A DNA stretch of 64,000 nucleotides from Psychrobacillus sp. FSL H8-0483 (GTDB lineage Bacteria; Bacillota; Bacilli; Bacillales_A; Planococcaceae), in assembly GCF_038637725.1 (NCBI RefSeq), contig NZ_CP152052.1, positions 3,727,001 to 3,791,000 on the forward strand, read 5' to 3'. Positions 1 to 7,755 of this stretch are shown here, piece by piece. The first letter of the stretch is position 1. Each line of letters opens with the position of its first letter. The notes under the pieces were generated by a model. It was not told the origin of the DNA. It worked only from the letters and a program-made list of their open reading frames with translations, and did no database searches. The translations under genes and the position numbers were made by a program.

Positions 1-111
1 TCCTACCCATATAACGATAAATCCTATTAATACTACTGCAATGGATCCCGAAACAAAATAAGGCCATTTTTTCTTCTTATTTCTTGATAATAAACTATAT
101 CTCGATTGCAT
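1..111 (-). CDS. N-terminal part of a membrane-anchored protein (runs off the window)
   Basis: Only the first 37 codons are visible. The ATG at 111-109 follows an AGAAGGAAG ribosome binding site. The N-terminus begins MQSRYSLLSRNKKKK and is followed by one hydrophobic segment (about residues 17-36). This is the layout of a single-pass protein with a short basic cytoplasmic head. The SRY...KKKK head followed by a TM segment is reminiscent of the DUF1510 (YrrS-like) family, but that is a weak guess from a short piece. Function unknown. Confidence 0.55.
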   Translation of the reverse strand, partial: MQSRYSLLSRNKKKKWPYFVSGSIAVVLIGFIVIWVG

Positions 112-242
112 CTCTTGCTCTTCCTTCTTTCTGATTACGATACTTCTAGTTTAACATTTTTCCTTTAACTATTCCTTAAAACAATACAAACAATATGATT
201 AATAATTATTCTACTATCTCGACAGAAATAAAGGTATAAAAA

Positions 243-272
243 AAGCCGGTACCTTTAAGAAGGTAACAGCTT
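243..272 (-). terminator. Rho-independent terminator after the 81-aa membrane protein
   Basis: An imperfect hairpin with core pairing GTACCTT/AAGGTA(A)C and outer AAGC/GCTT. On the minus strand it is followed by a T-run. It lies 25 bp past the stop of the gene at 298-543. Confidence 0.7.
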
Positions 273-297
273 CTGACCATTGACATGTAACGGAGCC

Positions 298-543
298 TTA
301 AAAAAAGTTTAGACCTAGAACTACGAAAAATAGTATAGCAAAGACAATGGACATACCTTTCATCCATTTGGCTTCTCGGACAAATCCTTTTTCTTTAAAG
401 CTAATTGCACGGTGTCCATTACTTAACGCAAATATAGCTGTCATAAACAGAACTGCCATATTTAAATTTCCGATAATAATAAATACTAAAGAAGTAATAC
501 TTACTGCAACAATTAATAAACCAAAAAGCCAATTTCTATTCAT
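298..543 (-). CDS. Small conserved-looking membrane protein, 81 aa
   Basis: I do not recognise a named family. The protein has a hydrophobic N-terminal block (about 4-40) that can form two close TM segments. A charged cytoplasmic stretch follows (residues 44-61, with HRAISFKEKG), then a last TM helix at the C-terminus. The ATG has a good AGAGGTG site nine bases upstream. It is followed by its own terminator and lies downstream of yidC on the same strand, separated from it by a strong terminator, so it is probably a separate transcription unit. Role unknown. Confidence 0.7.
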   Translation of the reverse strand: MNRNWLFGLLIVAVSITSLVFIIIGNLNMAVLFMTAIFALSNGHRAISFKEKGFVREAKWMKGMSIVFAILFFVVLGLNFF

Positions 544-564
544 TTCTTACACCTCTCATGAAAA

Positions 565-592
565 AAACGAAGCTATAAGAAGCTTCGTTTTT
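565..592 (-). terminator. Terminator after yidC
   Basis: Perfect 10-bp stem AAACGAAGCT/AGCTTCGTTT with a 6-nt loop. The minus-strand transcript continues into a T-run. Confidence 0.9.
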
Positions 593-593
593 G

Positions 594-1364
594 TTATACA
601 GATTCTTCCGCTTTTTCTGGATGATTCGAGTAGAATTTACGTCCTAAGTATGTCTGGAATATTAAAATAAGCCCACCAACAGTCCAATATAGTGGCAATG
701 CTGCCATTGAGCTAAAGGAAATAAACATAATCATAATAGGTGAAATATAAATCATCATTTTCATTTGTTGTTTTTGTTGCTCAGGTACTGTCCACAGCGA
801 TACTTTTGCTTGGATAAAATAAACTACACCTGCAATAAGTGTCATCGCAATATCAGGAGAACCTAGATTAAACCATAAGAAAGGATGCGTCTTTATATCG
901 GTCGAATACAAAATGGAATAGTATAATCCCATGACAATTGGCATTTGAATAAGCATTGGTAAGCAACCCATATTCAATGGATTTACTCCGTGTTTACGAT
1001 ATAATCCCATCATTTCTTGTTGTAAAGCAGCTTGTTCTTCCTTTGTGTTGTTTTTTTCTTTTAGTTTCTTTTGGATTTCGTCCATTTCTGGTTTCAGCTT
1101 ATCCATTTTTACTTTCATGCCTTGTTGATTCTTATAGTTTTTAAGCATTAACGGCATAAGGGCAAAACGAATAAGTACGGTAATTGCAATAATTGCTAAC
1201 CCGTAGCTACCATTGAACATTTCCCCAAAGAAATGAATGAGAAATTCAAACGGTCGAACAAATATATTATAAAATGTACCTTCTTTGTTTTCTACTCCTG
1301 AACAACCACTGAGAACAACAGCTGCAAACACAAGAATAGAAAGTAATCTAATTTTCTTCTTCAA
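594..1364 (-). CDS. yidC: Membrane protein insertase YidC/OxaI (SpoIIIJ/YqjG type)
   Basis: Inserts and folds proteins in the cytoplasmic membrane, alone or with SecYEG. The N-terminus is a lipoprotein signal ending LSGC, so Cys21 would be lipidated, as usual for Gram-positive YidC. The core has five TM segments, with the conserved Arg of the hydrophilic groove in VLIRFALMP. A charged cytoplasmic coiled-coil loop (KLKPEMDEIQKKLKEK) and the MGCLPMLIQMPI signature follow. The length of 256 aa is normal for the family. I start at TTG 1364, which is preceded by AAGGTG at good spacing; a TTG fifteen bases upstream is possible. It is not linked to rnpA/rpmH here, so it may be the second paralogue of the genome (YqjG/YidC2-like); that is inference. 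Confidence 0.93.
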   Translation of the reverse strand: MKKKIRLLSILVFAAVVLSGCSGVENKEGTFYNIFVRPFEFLIHFFGEMFNGSYGLAIIAITVLIRFALMPLMLKNYKNQQGMKVKMDKLKPEMDEIQKKLKEKNNTKEEQAALQQEMMGLYRKHGVNPLNMGCLPMLIQMPIVMGLYYSILYSTDIKTHPFLWFNLGSPDIAMTLIAGVVYFIQAKVSLWTVPEQQKQQMKMMIYISPIMIMFISFSSMAALPLYWTVGGLILIFQTYLGRKFYSNHPEKAEESV

Positions 1365-1440
1365 TGGATTCACCTTCAATTATCAAACTATAACGAGTAT
1401 ACCTTAATATGAAGCTATTTATCAAATTTAAGGTAAAAAC

Positions 1441-2232
1441 TTAAATTGCATTAGGTTCTTTGGGAAAATTATATTTAAAATTAGGGTGCTCCTGTTGATC
1501 TCTAAATTGCTTTGGAGTTAACCCAGTGTATTTTTTAAATATTCGAGTGAAATAGCTTTGATTGCAAAAATGGAACGAATTAGAAATATCTGAAATACCT
1601 TTATTTGTATGTCTCAAGAAATACTGGCACTCTTCAACTTTACGAATATTTAAATATTCCACTAGTGTCACACCTGTATGTTCTCTAAAAATACGAGATA
1701 AATGACTTGTACTAATGTTAAAGTGCAGAGCGATATCTTCCACCGTGAGATTTGTTTCAATTTCATCATTAATAAATAATATTACTTTGTTCACGGTTTG
1801 ATGTCCAAATGATGGTTTTTTCCTTTCAGTAATTACCAATACAAAAAACTCTACCAGTTCGTCCGCACATTGTAAAAATTGAGCGTCATTCATTTTGGTT
1901 TCAATAACTTCTAAACTTGCACTATTAAAGGCCATAACCTTATCTATAGGTACTTGATTTTCAAAAAGCTTTCTTGCCATAATAGCAGATAATTGTACAT
2001 AATAGTTTTTTACATTTAAAATCATTTGTTTTCCAGATGTTGCAATTATTAAATCAATCATTTCTCTTAATACTTTTTTCGCTTTTTCTATTTCAAATGA
2101 ATACATATCTAAAAATAGCTTTTTCTCTAGTTCATAGAATTGGTCTAATCCTTCTACTCTATTAGTAATGCCCATTTCTTTTGCATAGGATTTTGCGAAG
2201 TATTCTAAAAATATCTTATCTGTACTTTTCAT
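1441..2232 (-). CDS. AraC-family transcriptional regulator
   Basis: The 263-aa protein carries a C-terminal AraC/XylS DNA-binding domain (about 160-258). It has both helix-turn-helix units: VEDIALHFNISTSHLSRIF, and ISDISNSFHFCNQSYFTRIF followed by KKYTGLTPKQFR. The N-terminal 150 residues are helical with no recognisable ligand domain, so the signal is unknown. The start is ATG after AGAGG. It is monocistronic, and no obvious target gene is adjacent, so its regulon cannot be read from context. Confidence 0.88.
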   Translation of the reverse strand: MKSTDKIFLEYFAKSYAKEMGITNRVEGLDQFYELEKKLFLDMYSFEIEKAKKVLREMIDLIIATSGKQMILNVKNYYVQLSAIMARKLFENQVPIDKVMAFNSASLEVIETKMNDAQFLQCADELVEFFVLVITERKKPSFGHQTVNKVILFINDEIETNLTVEDIALHFNISTSHLSRIFREHTGVTLVEYLNIRKVEECQYFLRHTNKGISDISNSFHFCNQSYFTRIFKKYTGLTPKQFRDQQEHPNFKYNFPKEPNAI

Positions 2233-2732
2233 AAAAACCTCTTCTTCCTTTAAGTAGTTCTTTTGTAATCATTCTGACTAGTGCTGTAGAATCATTTTAT
2301 AACATTTTATTGAAAAATAAAACTATTTTAGTTTAGATACATAAATATTTTTTAGTATTATCTTTTTTTACATATTTACTGTGCATTATTATCTTCAGTG
2401 GTTACTTTATGCTTTAATGCAATTCTTGACTCCATGTTGAAAAGGGATTTTTACATTCGTTCAAGTCCTAATCTTTTAATAAAAAGACTTTGTTAAACGA
2501 ATGTAGGATTTGTTCCTATAAGCTTGTTGTGGGGTATTGGCTGCCCATTTTTCCGCAGGAGTCTCGCAGATTCTCAACACAGAATATATGCTTCTAAAAA
2601 ACAGCAGCCTAATTTAACTGAGCCTATAAAAAATATGTAGGATCCTATCATTAACTTTATCAAAATTAACAATATTTTCAAATACTTTTACTTGAATCGG
2701 TAGAACAATACCGTGATTTGTTTAACAACTCT
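2233..2732. other. Gene-free stretch with a short GC-rich repeat fragment
   Basis: About 500 bp without a supportable gene. The part next to 2232 must hold the araC-family promoter. Around 2553-2580 a short segment with CCGCAGGAGTCTCGCAG resembles the dispersed GC-rich repeat seen elsewhere in this window (for example 17465-17592), and may be a decayed piece of it. I see no hairpin or ORF of note in the rest. Confidence 0.4.
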
Positions 2733-2760
2733 AAAAAAAAGTGTCTAGGAATAGACACCT
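2733..2760 (-). terminator. Terminator of the YtxH-like gene
   Basis: Stem GTGTCTA/TAGACAC with a 4-nt loop. On the minus strand it is followed by eight T. Confidence 0.85.
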
Positions 2761-2811
2761 TTAAATCTTATACTAGAGAATTCTGTATGGAACTGAGAGC
2801 TCTGCAAAGAA

Positions 2812-3096
2812 TCAAAGCGTTTTTTTAGTATTATCTTGTATTTCCTCGTTATAATACTGCACGCTCGTCATTGCACCTTCATCAACCATTTTATTATCTG
2901 GTATATCGTGTGGATCTGGGTGTCCTGCTTTTGTTAATTCGGAACGGTTATGTTTTTGAGATTCCATATAAGAATTTATTTTCGATTTTGTATTATTGAA
3001 TGCTATCACAGCTTTATCACGATTTTCTTTTTTACTGAAATATGCATATGCACCTGCTGCTAGACCTGCTAATAATAGAGATTTATTTTTCGCCAT
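2812..3096 (-). CDS. YtxH-like small protein, 94 aa
   Basis: The N-terminus is a short basic start followed by a Gly/Ala-rich hydrophobic helix (about 6-20, LLLAGLAAGAYAYF) and a charged amphipathic helix (KKENRDKAVIAFNNTKSKI). This is the layout of YtxH-type general-stress proteins. The C-terminal half (HPDPHDIPDNKMVDEG) is polar and has no domain I can name. There is an excellent GGAGGT site before the ATG, its own terminator, and a single-gene unit. Function unknown; a stress role is inference from the family resemblance. Confidence 0.7.
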   Translation of the reverse strand: MAKNKSLLLAGLAAGAYAYFSKKENRDKAVIAFNNTKSKINSYMESQKHNRSELTKAGHPDPHDIPDNKMVDEGAMTSVQYYNEEIQDNTKKTL

Positions 3097-3318
3097 AATT
3101 ATTACCTCCAGTTAATTGTAATGTGTATCTATAGTTATACATACCCGCAATTTCAAAATAAAACACCTTTTTTAATTTTTATTTCGAATCATTTTTAATT
3201 CCCAGGTCATCGTGTCTTCTACATAATAAAAAATTGTTTTCTATATTATCTTATATATTTATAGAAGATTGTTCGTATTTTTGTTATGATAACAAAAAGA
3301 ATTTAGAGGTGATTTCAA

Positions 3319-3810
3319 ATGATTAGGGCGACGACGTTAGAAGATATTTCAACTGTACAACAAATCGCAAAGATCAGTTGGAACGATACTTATAAAGATA
3401 TTATCCCAGAAGAAATACAAAAGATATTTTTAGAGAAGGCTTATTCCAAGATGATGCTTGCTAAACGAATAGAAAAGACTCTTTTTTTACTTGCTGAATA
3501 TCAAGGACGGCCAATTGGATTTGCTAATTTTACTCCTGTTGACGAAGATGGAGATATTGAACTAACCGCAATCTATGTATTGCCAGGGTTTCAACAAAAC
3601 GGATACGGCAAAAAACTAATCCAAGCAGGTTTAGAAAAACTACATACAGGTCGTCAATTGTTTGTTTATGTAGAAAGTAAAAATGATGGAGCACGTGTTT
3701 TTTATGAAAACTTCGGATTTGAGTGTTTAGAAGAATTTGATGAATACTTTGAAGGACATCCGTTATCTACTGCAAAATATGTATATTTATTAAAAACACC
3801 GACTTGTTAA
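3319..3810 (+). CDS. GNAT-family N-acetyltransferase
   Basis: A 163-aa single-domain GNAT enzyme that would transfer acetyl from acetyl-CoA to an unknown amine. The acetyl-CoA loop is visible as LPGFQQNGYGKKLI (the Q/R-x-x-G-x-G/A motif). It is followed by the beta5 segment QLFVYVESKND and the usual C-terminal ARVFYENFGFE. The start ATG follows AGAGGTG. The stop codon lies inside a shared convergent terminator with the next gene. Substrate cannot be told from sequence. Confidence 0.85.
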   Translation: MIRATTLEDISTVQQIAKISWNDTYKDIIPEEIQKIFLEKAYSKMMLAKRIEKTLFLLAEYQGRPIGFANFTPVDEDGDIELTAIYVLPGFQQNGYGKKLIQAGLEKLHTGRQLFVYVESKNDGARVFYENFGFECLEEFDEYFEGHPLSTAKYVYLLKTPTC

Positions 3811-3826
3811 ATAAGTCGGTGTTTTC
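3793..3826. terminator. Bidirectional terminator between convergent genes
   Basis: Perfect 13-bp stem AAAACACCGACTT/AAGTCGGTGTTTT that includes the stop of the acetyltransferase. It serves both the plus-strand gene at 3319 and the minus-strand gene at 3828. Confidence 0.92.
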
Positions 3827-3827
3827 T

Positions 3828-4292
3828 TTATAGAGTTTGTTCTGGTGAATAATACTCTTCTTCCAATTGAACTGGTGGTTTACGTACAAAGCACAGGATT
3901 GCAGCAATATACAATAATATCGATGTGGGAGAAAGAATTCCAGCGAACACTCCAGCTAAGATAAACATAATACCAGCTAGTTTCGCTTTTTTGTTTTTAG
4001 AAATAAATACAATACCTACTATGTTTAAAACTAAACTAATTACAATTAAGGTTACAAACCCCCAACCTAATACAGTAAACAAATTAATAAATGTATCTAC
4101 TCCTTGTGCAATTACTTCAGGATCTTCAGCTAATGTAGGATCATTTAATATTTCTTGTTCCAAAATATTAGAAAATTCCGCTTCTTGGAATGTTGCACTT
4201 CCTCCGATAACTAATAATGATAGCGATATAATAGAAATAACACTAAAAATAGCACTTATAACTCCTAACACTATTTCTCCAGTACGTGACAT
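3828..4292 (-). CDS. DUF4064-type membrane protein
   Basis: A 154-aa protein with four predicted TM segments: residues 8-30, 70-90, 95-110 and 115-135. It starts MSRTGEIVLGVISAIF, typical of the DUF4064 family of Firmicute membrane proteins. A soluble loop rich in acidic residues lies between TM1 and TM2 and is probably extracellular. There is a good GAAAGGAAGG site. Function of the family is unknown. Confidence 0.75.
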   Translation of the reverse strand: MSRTGEIVLGVISAIFSVISIISLSLLVIGGSATFQEAEFSNILEQEILNDPTLAEDPEVIAQGVDTFINLFTVLGWGFVTLIVISLVLNIVGIVFISKNKKAKLAGIMFILAGVFAGILSPTSILLYIAAILCFVRKPPVQLEEEYYSPEQTL

Positions 4293-4458
4293 ATAATTTT
4301 ACCTTCCTTTCACTATTTACCATAGTTAATATACGAAAACTTCAAGTAAAGGTTTCGTCTTTTTTTCAAATTCCCTGCATAAGTTAAGTTAAACCTGTTT
4401 AACAATATTATTACTAGGGAATTTTACAATTAACACCAATTAAGAAAGGATGATTTTC

Positions 4459-4557
4459 ATGGAGGAAAAATTAATCTTTAGTCAGTCAGATTTCTTTTAT
4501 ACACTGGCAGGTGCGTCCGTATTAACAGGTATTTTATTCTTCTTTACACAAATATAA
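4459..4557 (+). CDS. Possible 32-aa single-TM small protein
   Basis: The ORF encodes MEEKLIFSQSDFFYTLAG followed by a hydrophobic tail ending in FFFTQI. Support comes from an AGAAAGGATG ribosome binding site seven bases upstream and a perfect 11-bp terminator 13 bp after the stop. The flanking AT-rich DNA gives room for a promoter. Acidic head plus one C-terminal TM helix is typical of small regulatory membrane proteins, but the role is unknown. It could be a chance ORF. Confidence 0.55.
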   Translation: MEEKLIFSQSDFFYTLAGASVLTGILFFFTQI

Positions 4558-4570
4558 TGCACAAACCATA

Positions 4571-4610
4571 AAAGGCAATCCACCTGAGAAAAAGAGGATT
4601 GCCTTTTATT
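4571..4610. terminator. Bidirectional terminator
   Basis: Perfect stem AAAGGCAATCC/GGATTGCCTTT with a 14-nt loop, between the 32-aa ORF and the convergent acetyltransferase at 4609. Confidence 0.88.
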
Positions 4611-4890
4611 ATGCTTTTACATCATCATATTCATCGGATTTGTTAAATGCAGCAACGACGTATGAGCATACAGCCTCCATTTTCAAATCATTTTCACGTG
4701 CATAAGAAGCGGCAGTATCGAGCAACTTTTTCGCTACACCTTGGCCTCTCAATTTATCAGAAACATATGTGTGATCCATCACCATAACATCTCCAAGTAA
4801 TGTCCAAGTAATTTCCCCTAGTCTTTCTCCATCTTGAATATACTGATAGGCAAATACATCATTACCAAGTTCTTTGTATTGAAAATCCAT
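4609..4890 (-). CDS. YjdJ-type small GNAT acetyltransferase
   Basis: This 93-aa protein fits the short Gcn5-related family that includes B. subtilis YjdJ. The acetyl-CoA loop VSDKLRGQGVAKKLLD carries the R-G-Q-G-V-A signature. The segment MDHTYV before it and CSYVVAAFNKS after it are also typical. There is a GAAAGGAG site before the ATG. Substrate unknown. It is the gene just downstream of the dioxygenase on the same strand (34 bp apart), so the two may be co-transcribed from the MhqR-type promoter. Confidence 0.82.
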   Translation of the reverse strand: MDFQYKELGNDVFAYQYIQDGERLGEITWTLLGDVMVMDHTYVSDKLRGQGVAKKLLDTAASYARENDLKMEAVCSYVVAAFNKSDEYDDVKA

Positions 4891-4923
4891 TGTTCAACAC
4901 TCCTTTCTAGAATCTTATCATAT

Positions 4924-5892
4924 TTATTTATTAATTGACAACGGACGCAATTTCGCTTCTATTTGTGCTCTTCTTGGTTCTAAAAAAGGTGGTAAAGCAA
5001 GTTTTTCTCCTAATGATTCTATCGGTTCGTCTGTATCAAAACCAGGTTCATCCGTAGAAAGTTCAAATAAAATACCATTAGGCTCTCTAAAATAAATAGC
5101 TTTGAAATAGTAACGATCAACTAGCCCAGAAGTTGTAAAACCTTTTGCACGCAGTAGTTCCTCCCATTTCGGATAATCCTCCATTGACGGAACACGAAAT
5201 GCAACATGGTGGACACTTCCGCGACCTGGTCGCTCCATTGGCAAGTCTGGGCGAGTTTCTATATGCACTTCTCCTGCTGGTCCCCCTGCTCCCGTCGTAT
5301 ATACAAGAATATCAGGAGAATCTTCTACACCTGATTGATATGATCCTGCCAAAGTGAAGCCCATTACTTCTTCCAATACTTTTTCAGTAGGCTTCGATTT
5401 TCTTACAGTTAATTTTACTGGACCTAAACCCACAATTGCATTTTCTGCAGAAATTTCATCTTTAATCCATGCTTCTCCATAAGGAATTCCTTTTCCATCA
5501 TCGACAACAAGCATAAGTCGAGACCCTTCAAAGTCTTCGAAATAAAGCGTTTTTCTCCCATATCTTTCTACTATCTTTTCGTGAGGCACTTCGAATTGTA
5601 CAAATCTCTCTTTCCAAAACAGCAATGCATCTTCACTTTTCACACGAAAGCCAGTATTACTAATGCTTGATACACCAGGATATGTTTTTCCAGCATGAGG
5701 TATGTCAAAGTAAGTCATATCAGTACCAGGAGTCCCTACTGCATCTGCATAAAACAAGTGATAGGATGATGTATTGTCCTGGTTCACACTTTTTTTGACT
5801 AAACGCATTCCTAAAATTCGTGTAAAGAAGTCATGATTTTTGTCTGCGTCTGCAGTAATGGCTGATACATGGTGAATTCCAGCTAATTTCAT
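4924..5892 (-). CDS. mhqO: Ring-cleaving dioxygenase of the MhqA/MhqE/MhqO family (VOC fold)
   Basis: A 322-aa protein of two vicinal-oxygen-chelate (glyoxalase-like) modules, about 1-150 and 155-290. It begins IHHVSAITADADKNHDFF and has a second module with VHHVAFRV. The metal ligands of this fold are visible as His in IHH and VHH and Glu in GILFELSTDEPG. In B. subtilis such enzymes remove hydroquinones and catechols and are repressed by the MarR-type MhqR. That fits the near-perfect MhqR-like palindrome just upstream (5913-5930). The assignment to MhqO rather than MhqA/MhqE is a guess; the family is secure. Confidence 0.85.
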   Translation of the reverse strand: MKLAGIHHVSAITADADKNHDFFTRILGMRLVKKSVNQDNTSSYHLFYADAVGTPGTDMTYFDIPHAGKTYPGVSSISNTGFRVKSEDALLFWKERFVQFEVPHEKIVERYGRKTLYFEDFEGSRLMLVVDDGKGIPYGEAWIKDEISAENAIVGLGPVKLTVRKSKPTEKVLEEVMGFTLAGSYQSGVEDSPDILVYTTGAGGPAGEVHIETRPDLPMERPGRGSVHHVAFRVPSMEDYPKWEELLRAKGFTTSGLVDRYYFKAIYFREPNGILFELSTDEPGFDTDEPIESLGEKLALPPFLEPRRAQIEAKLRPLSINK

Positions 5893-5912
5893 AGTATATT
5901 TCCCTCCTATTT

Positions 5913-5930
5913 TATCTCGAATTCAAGATA
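5913..5930 (-). promoter_or_regulatory. Candidate MhqR operator
   Basis: TATCTCGAATTCAAGATA, an 18-bp palindrome with one mismatched pair, 21 bp before the dioxygenase start. It matches the TATCTcgaAttCgAGATA operator I know for B. subtilis MhqR. The match is by recall and inspection, not by a motif search. Confidence 0.82.
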
Positions 5931-6117
5931 TACGAAAATAATATAACAAATAAAATAGTATATTGCAATTTATATATAAAACATCACACGTGTTGATTAA
6001 CTAAAATTACCAATTATTACTTATTAAAATGGTGATAACACACTAGGCACTCTATATAGAGGTGCTTTTGGAGCGCTTGGAACTAAACGAGTTCTACACC
6101 ATTATCGAGATTCTTGA

Positions 6118-6154
6118 TGCGAAAGGGATGCGACTTTGTCGCATCCCTTTCGCA
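6118..6154. repeat. Perfect 17-bp palindrome with 3-nt loop, nested in a larger inverted repeat
   Basis: Arms TGCGAAAGGGATGCGAC and its exact complement, loop TTT, then a T6 run. Outside it, ATTATCGA (about 6101-6108) pairs with TCGATAAT (about 6160-6167), and further out CTACAC pairs with GTGTGGTAG with a gap. No gene lies directly upstream on either strand for it to terminate. Confidence 0.85.
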
Positions 6155-6473
6155 TTTTTTCGATAATCGTGTGGTAGTCGTTCGTCCGTCTCTCTCCACA
6201 GCTACTTGTAATAGAAGTGTCTCTTTTCTATTTAGCATCAGCCTATTGCCGGCATGTTAACTTTGCAAAAATAAGCAAGGAAAGCATGATAGAAAGCGAT
6301 AGACCGAAATTGCATCTTCAAGCACTTCCACTACGAATAGAAAGGTAGCTATTCTTTCATTTTCCAAATCAATTTTGGTTATCTTTTGAGCGTTGTAGGT
6401 ACGTAACGGACAAATGGTAAAGATAGTGGATATCTATAAGGAATTGTTTATAAGGCAAGGACCACCACGAAGA

Positions 6474-6662
6474 CTCCTGTGGGAACAGTTTGAGCAGAAG
6501 ACCCCGCAGGAACGCTTGAGGAAGGAAGGCTAAGAACGCCGCGTCCTGCTCCTGCGCAAAGCTCGTCGCAAAAGAACTTTTGCGGCAACGCCTTCATGAC
6601 CAACCTCGTGTTGGCCCGAGGCTGAAGCCAAGCCCACGGAAAGCGAAGTGGTGATCCTTGCC
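6474..6662 (-). repeat. Diverged copy of the GC-rich dispersed repeat (family A)
   Basis: It has the same order of blocks as the copies at 17465 and 34905 but reversed: ACTCCTGTGGGAACAG, GACCCCGCAGGAACGC, then GCCCACGGAAAGCG. An extra segment of about 75 bp lies inside. Clearly GC-richer than the neighbouring genes. Confidence 0.65.
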
Positions 6663-6716
6663 GAATTTAATATACAACTCTATGCACCCAAAATTGAGTT
6701 TGTCTACAGTCAGAAA

Positions 6717-6742
6717 CATCCTACTTATAAATAAGTAGGATG
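6717..6742 (-). terminator. Terminator of ypuA
   Basis: Perfect 12-bp stem CATCCTACTTAT/ATAAGTAGGATG, 14 bp past the ypuA stop. Confidence 0.85.
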
Positions 6743-6755
6743 CCTTGTTTCATAG

Positions 6756-7667
6756 TTAGTTGAAAATAGAACGAATGGAATCGATTAAATCATTGAAGAA
6801 GGTTTTCACGCTTTGCCAAAATCCTTCATTGTCTGCAAGACTTCCAAGTTTTTCTTCAATAGTTTTACTTAAATCATTTAGCTGATCTGACCATTTGCTA
6901 AAATCGATATCAAGTTGACGAATACGATCCATGAGATCAATTAGTAGTTGGCGATCTTTTTCAGAAAGCTCAATTTTCAAGTTCGCAAGTTGCTCAGATA
7001 CAATTTTTTCAACTTCTTCGCGAGATACGGGATTCTGCTCAGCAATTTGTTTTTTGATTTCTGTTAATAGCTCACTTACTTTGGCTTCTTCTATACCTGC
7101 TTCTTTAGAAAGAATAGTAGCAACAGATAGTTCATCGTTTGCTACGTCCGTGCGCTCTGGATCTAGCTCTCCACCACTTACTTCATAAGCTTTATAAATA
7201 CCGACCAAAGCTGAATGACCAGTTACCGGTTTTGGAGCAGCAATTTCTACGAATGCATCTTGAACTCCTGCAGTCAGCATCGCATTTGCATACATATCAG
7301 CCGTTACTTCCGTAATATTATCCGGCGTTACGATATCGATAACTAAGCCTTTTCCAGCATCCTTGCGTGTAATTTTAGCAGAAGAAAACATTCGAGCGGA
7401 GGCATCTCCATCTGTTAAATATTTTTTTAAATCTTGTCCAGTTACTTCAATTTCTTGTATATCCGAGTTTTCGGTGATTTTTAGGCTCGTTTTCACACTA
7501 TTCTTTTGTTCTTCGGTAAGGTTACCTCCATATACAACAATTGGTGCACCAAATTTTTCATTAATCGCTTCTGTTGTCCCACTTGAATCTGCAAGTGTAA
7601 TCGATGGAGCAATAAATACTCCCATAAGTAAAATAGCCGTCATCACTACGTGAAATAATCTTTTCAT
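6756..7667 (-). CDS. ypuA: Secreted DUF1002 protein YpuA
   Basis: A 303-aa protein with a Sec signal peptide (basic MKRLF start, hydrophobic core, cut after SITLA). The DUF1002 domain follows, recognisable by FGAPIVVYGGNLTEEQK and GHSALVGIYKAYEVSG. This matches B. subtilis YpuA in length and order. The C-terminal third (about 215-300) is strongly helical and charged, probably a coiled coil. It acts outside the membrane; biochemical role unknown. It is a single-gene unit with its own terminator. Confidence 0.88.
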   Translation of the reverse strand: MKRLFHVVMTAILLMGVFIAPSITLADSSGTTEAINEKFGAPIVVYGGNLTEEQKNSVKTSLKITENSDIQEIEVTGQDLKKYLTDGDASARMFSSAKITRKDAGKGLVIDIVTPDNITEVTADMYANAMLTAGVQDAFVEIAAPKPVTGHSALVGIYKAYEVSGGELDPERTDVANDELSVATILSKEAGIEEAKVSELLTEIKKQIAEQNPVSREEVEKIVSEQLANLKIELSEKDRQLLIDLMDRIRQLDIDFSKWSDQLNDLSKTIEEKLGSLADNEGFWQSVKTFFNDLIDSIRSIFN

Positions 7668-7755
7668 GTCTGAAGCCCCTTTCTATCAGTTCTCCCATTA
7701 GTACGTAAAAAGGAGTAAAAAGTTCCGACTAATCGATTCTTTTTACTCCACATGT

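Larger units (their letters stand above)
5931..6716. other. Long intergenic region with a large hairpin and a diverged GC-rich repeat
   Basis: No supportable gene in about 790 bp. The left part holds the dioxygenase promoter. A perfect 17-bp hairpin sits at 6118-6154. From about 6470 to 6665 there is a reversed, diverged copy of the dispersed GC-rich repeat (GACTCCTGTGGG...GACCCCGCAGGAACGC...GCCCACGGAAAGCG). That copy is interrupted by unrelated GC-rich sequence with its own small hairpins (CGCAAAAG/CTTTTGCG). Confidence 0.6.

Noticed and set aside
2553-2580. An insertion-sequence remnant after the AraC-type gene
   Set aside because: Only a short GC-rich block similar to the dispersed repeat is visible; no inverted ends or transposase pieces.
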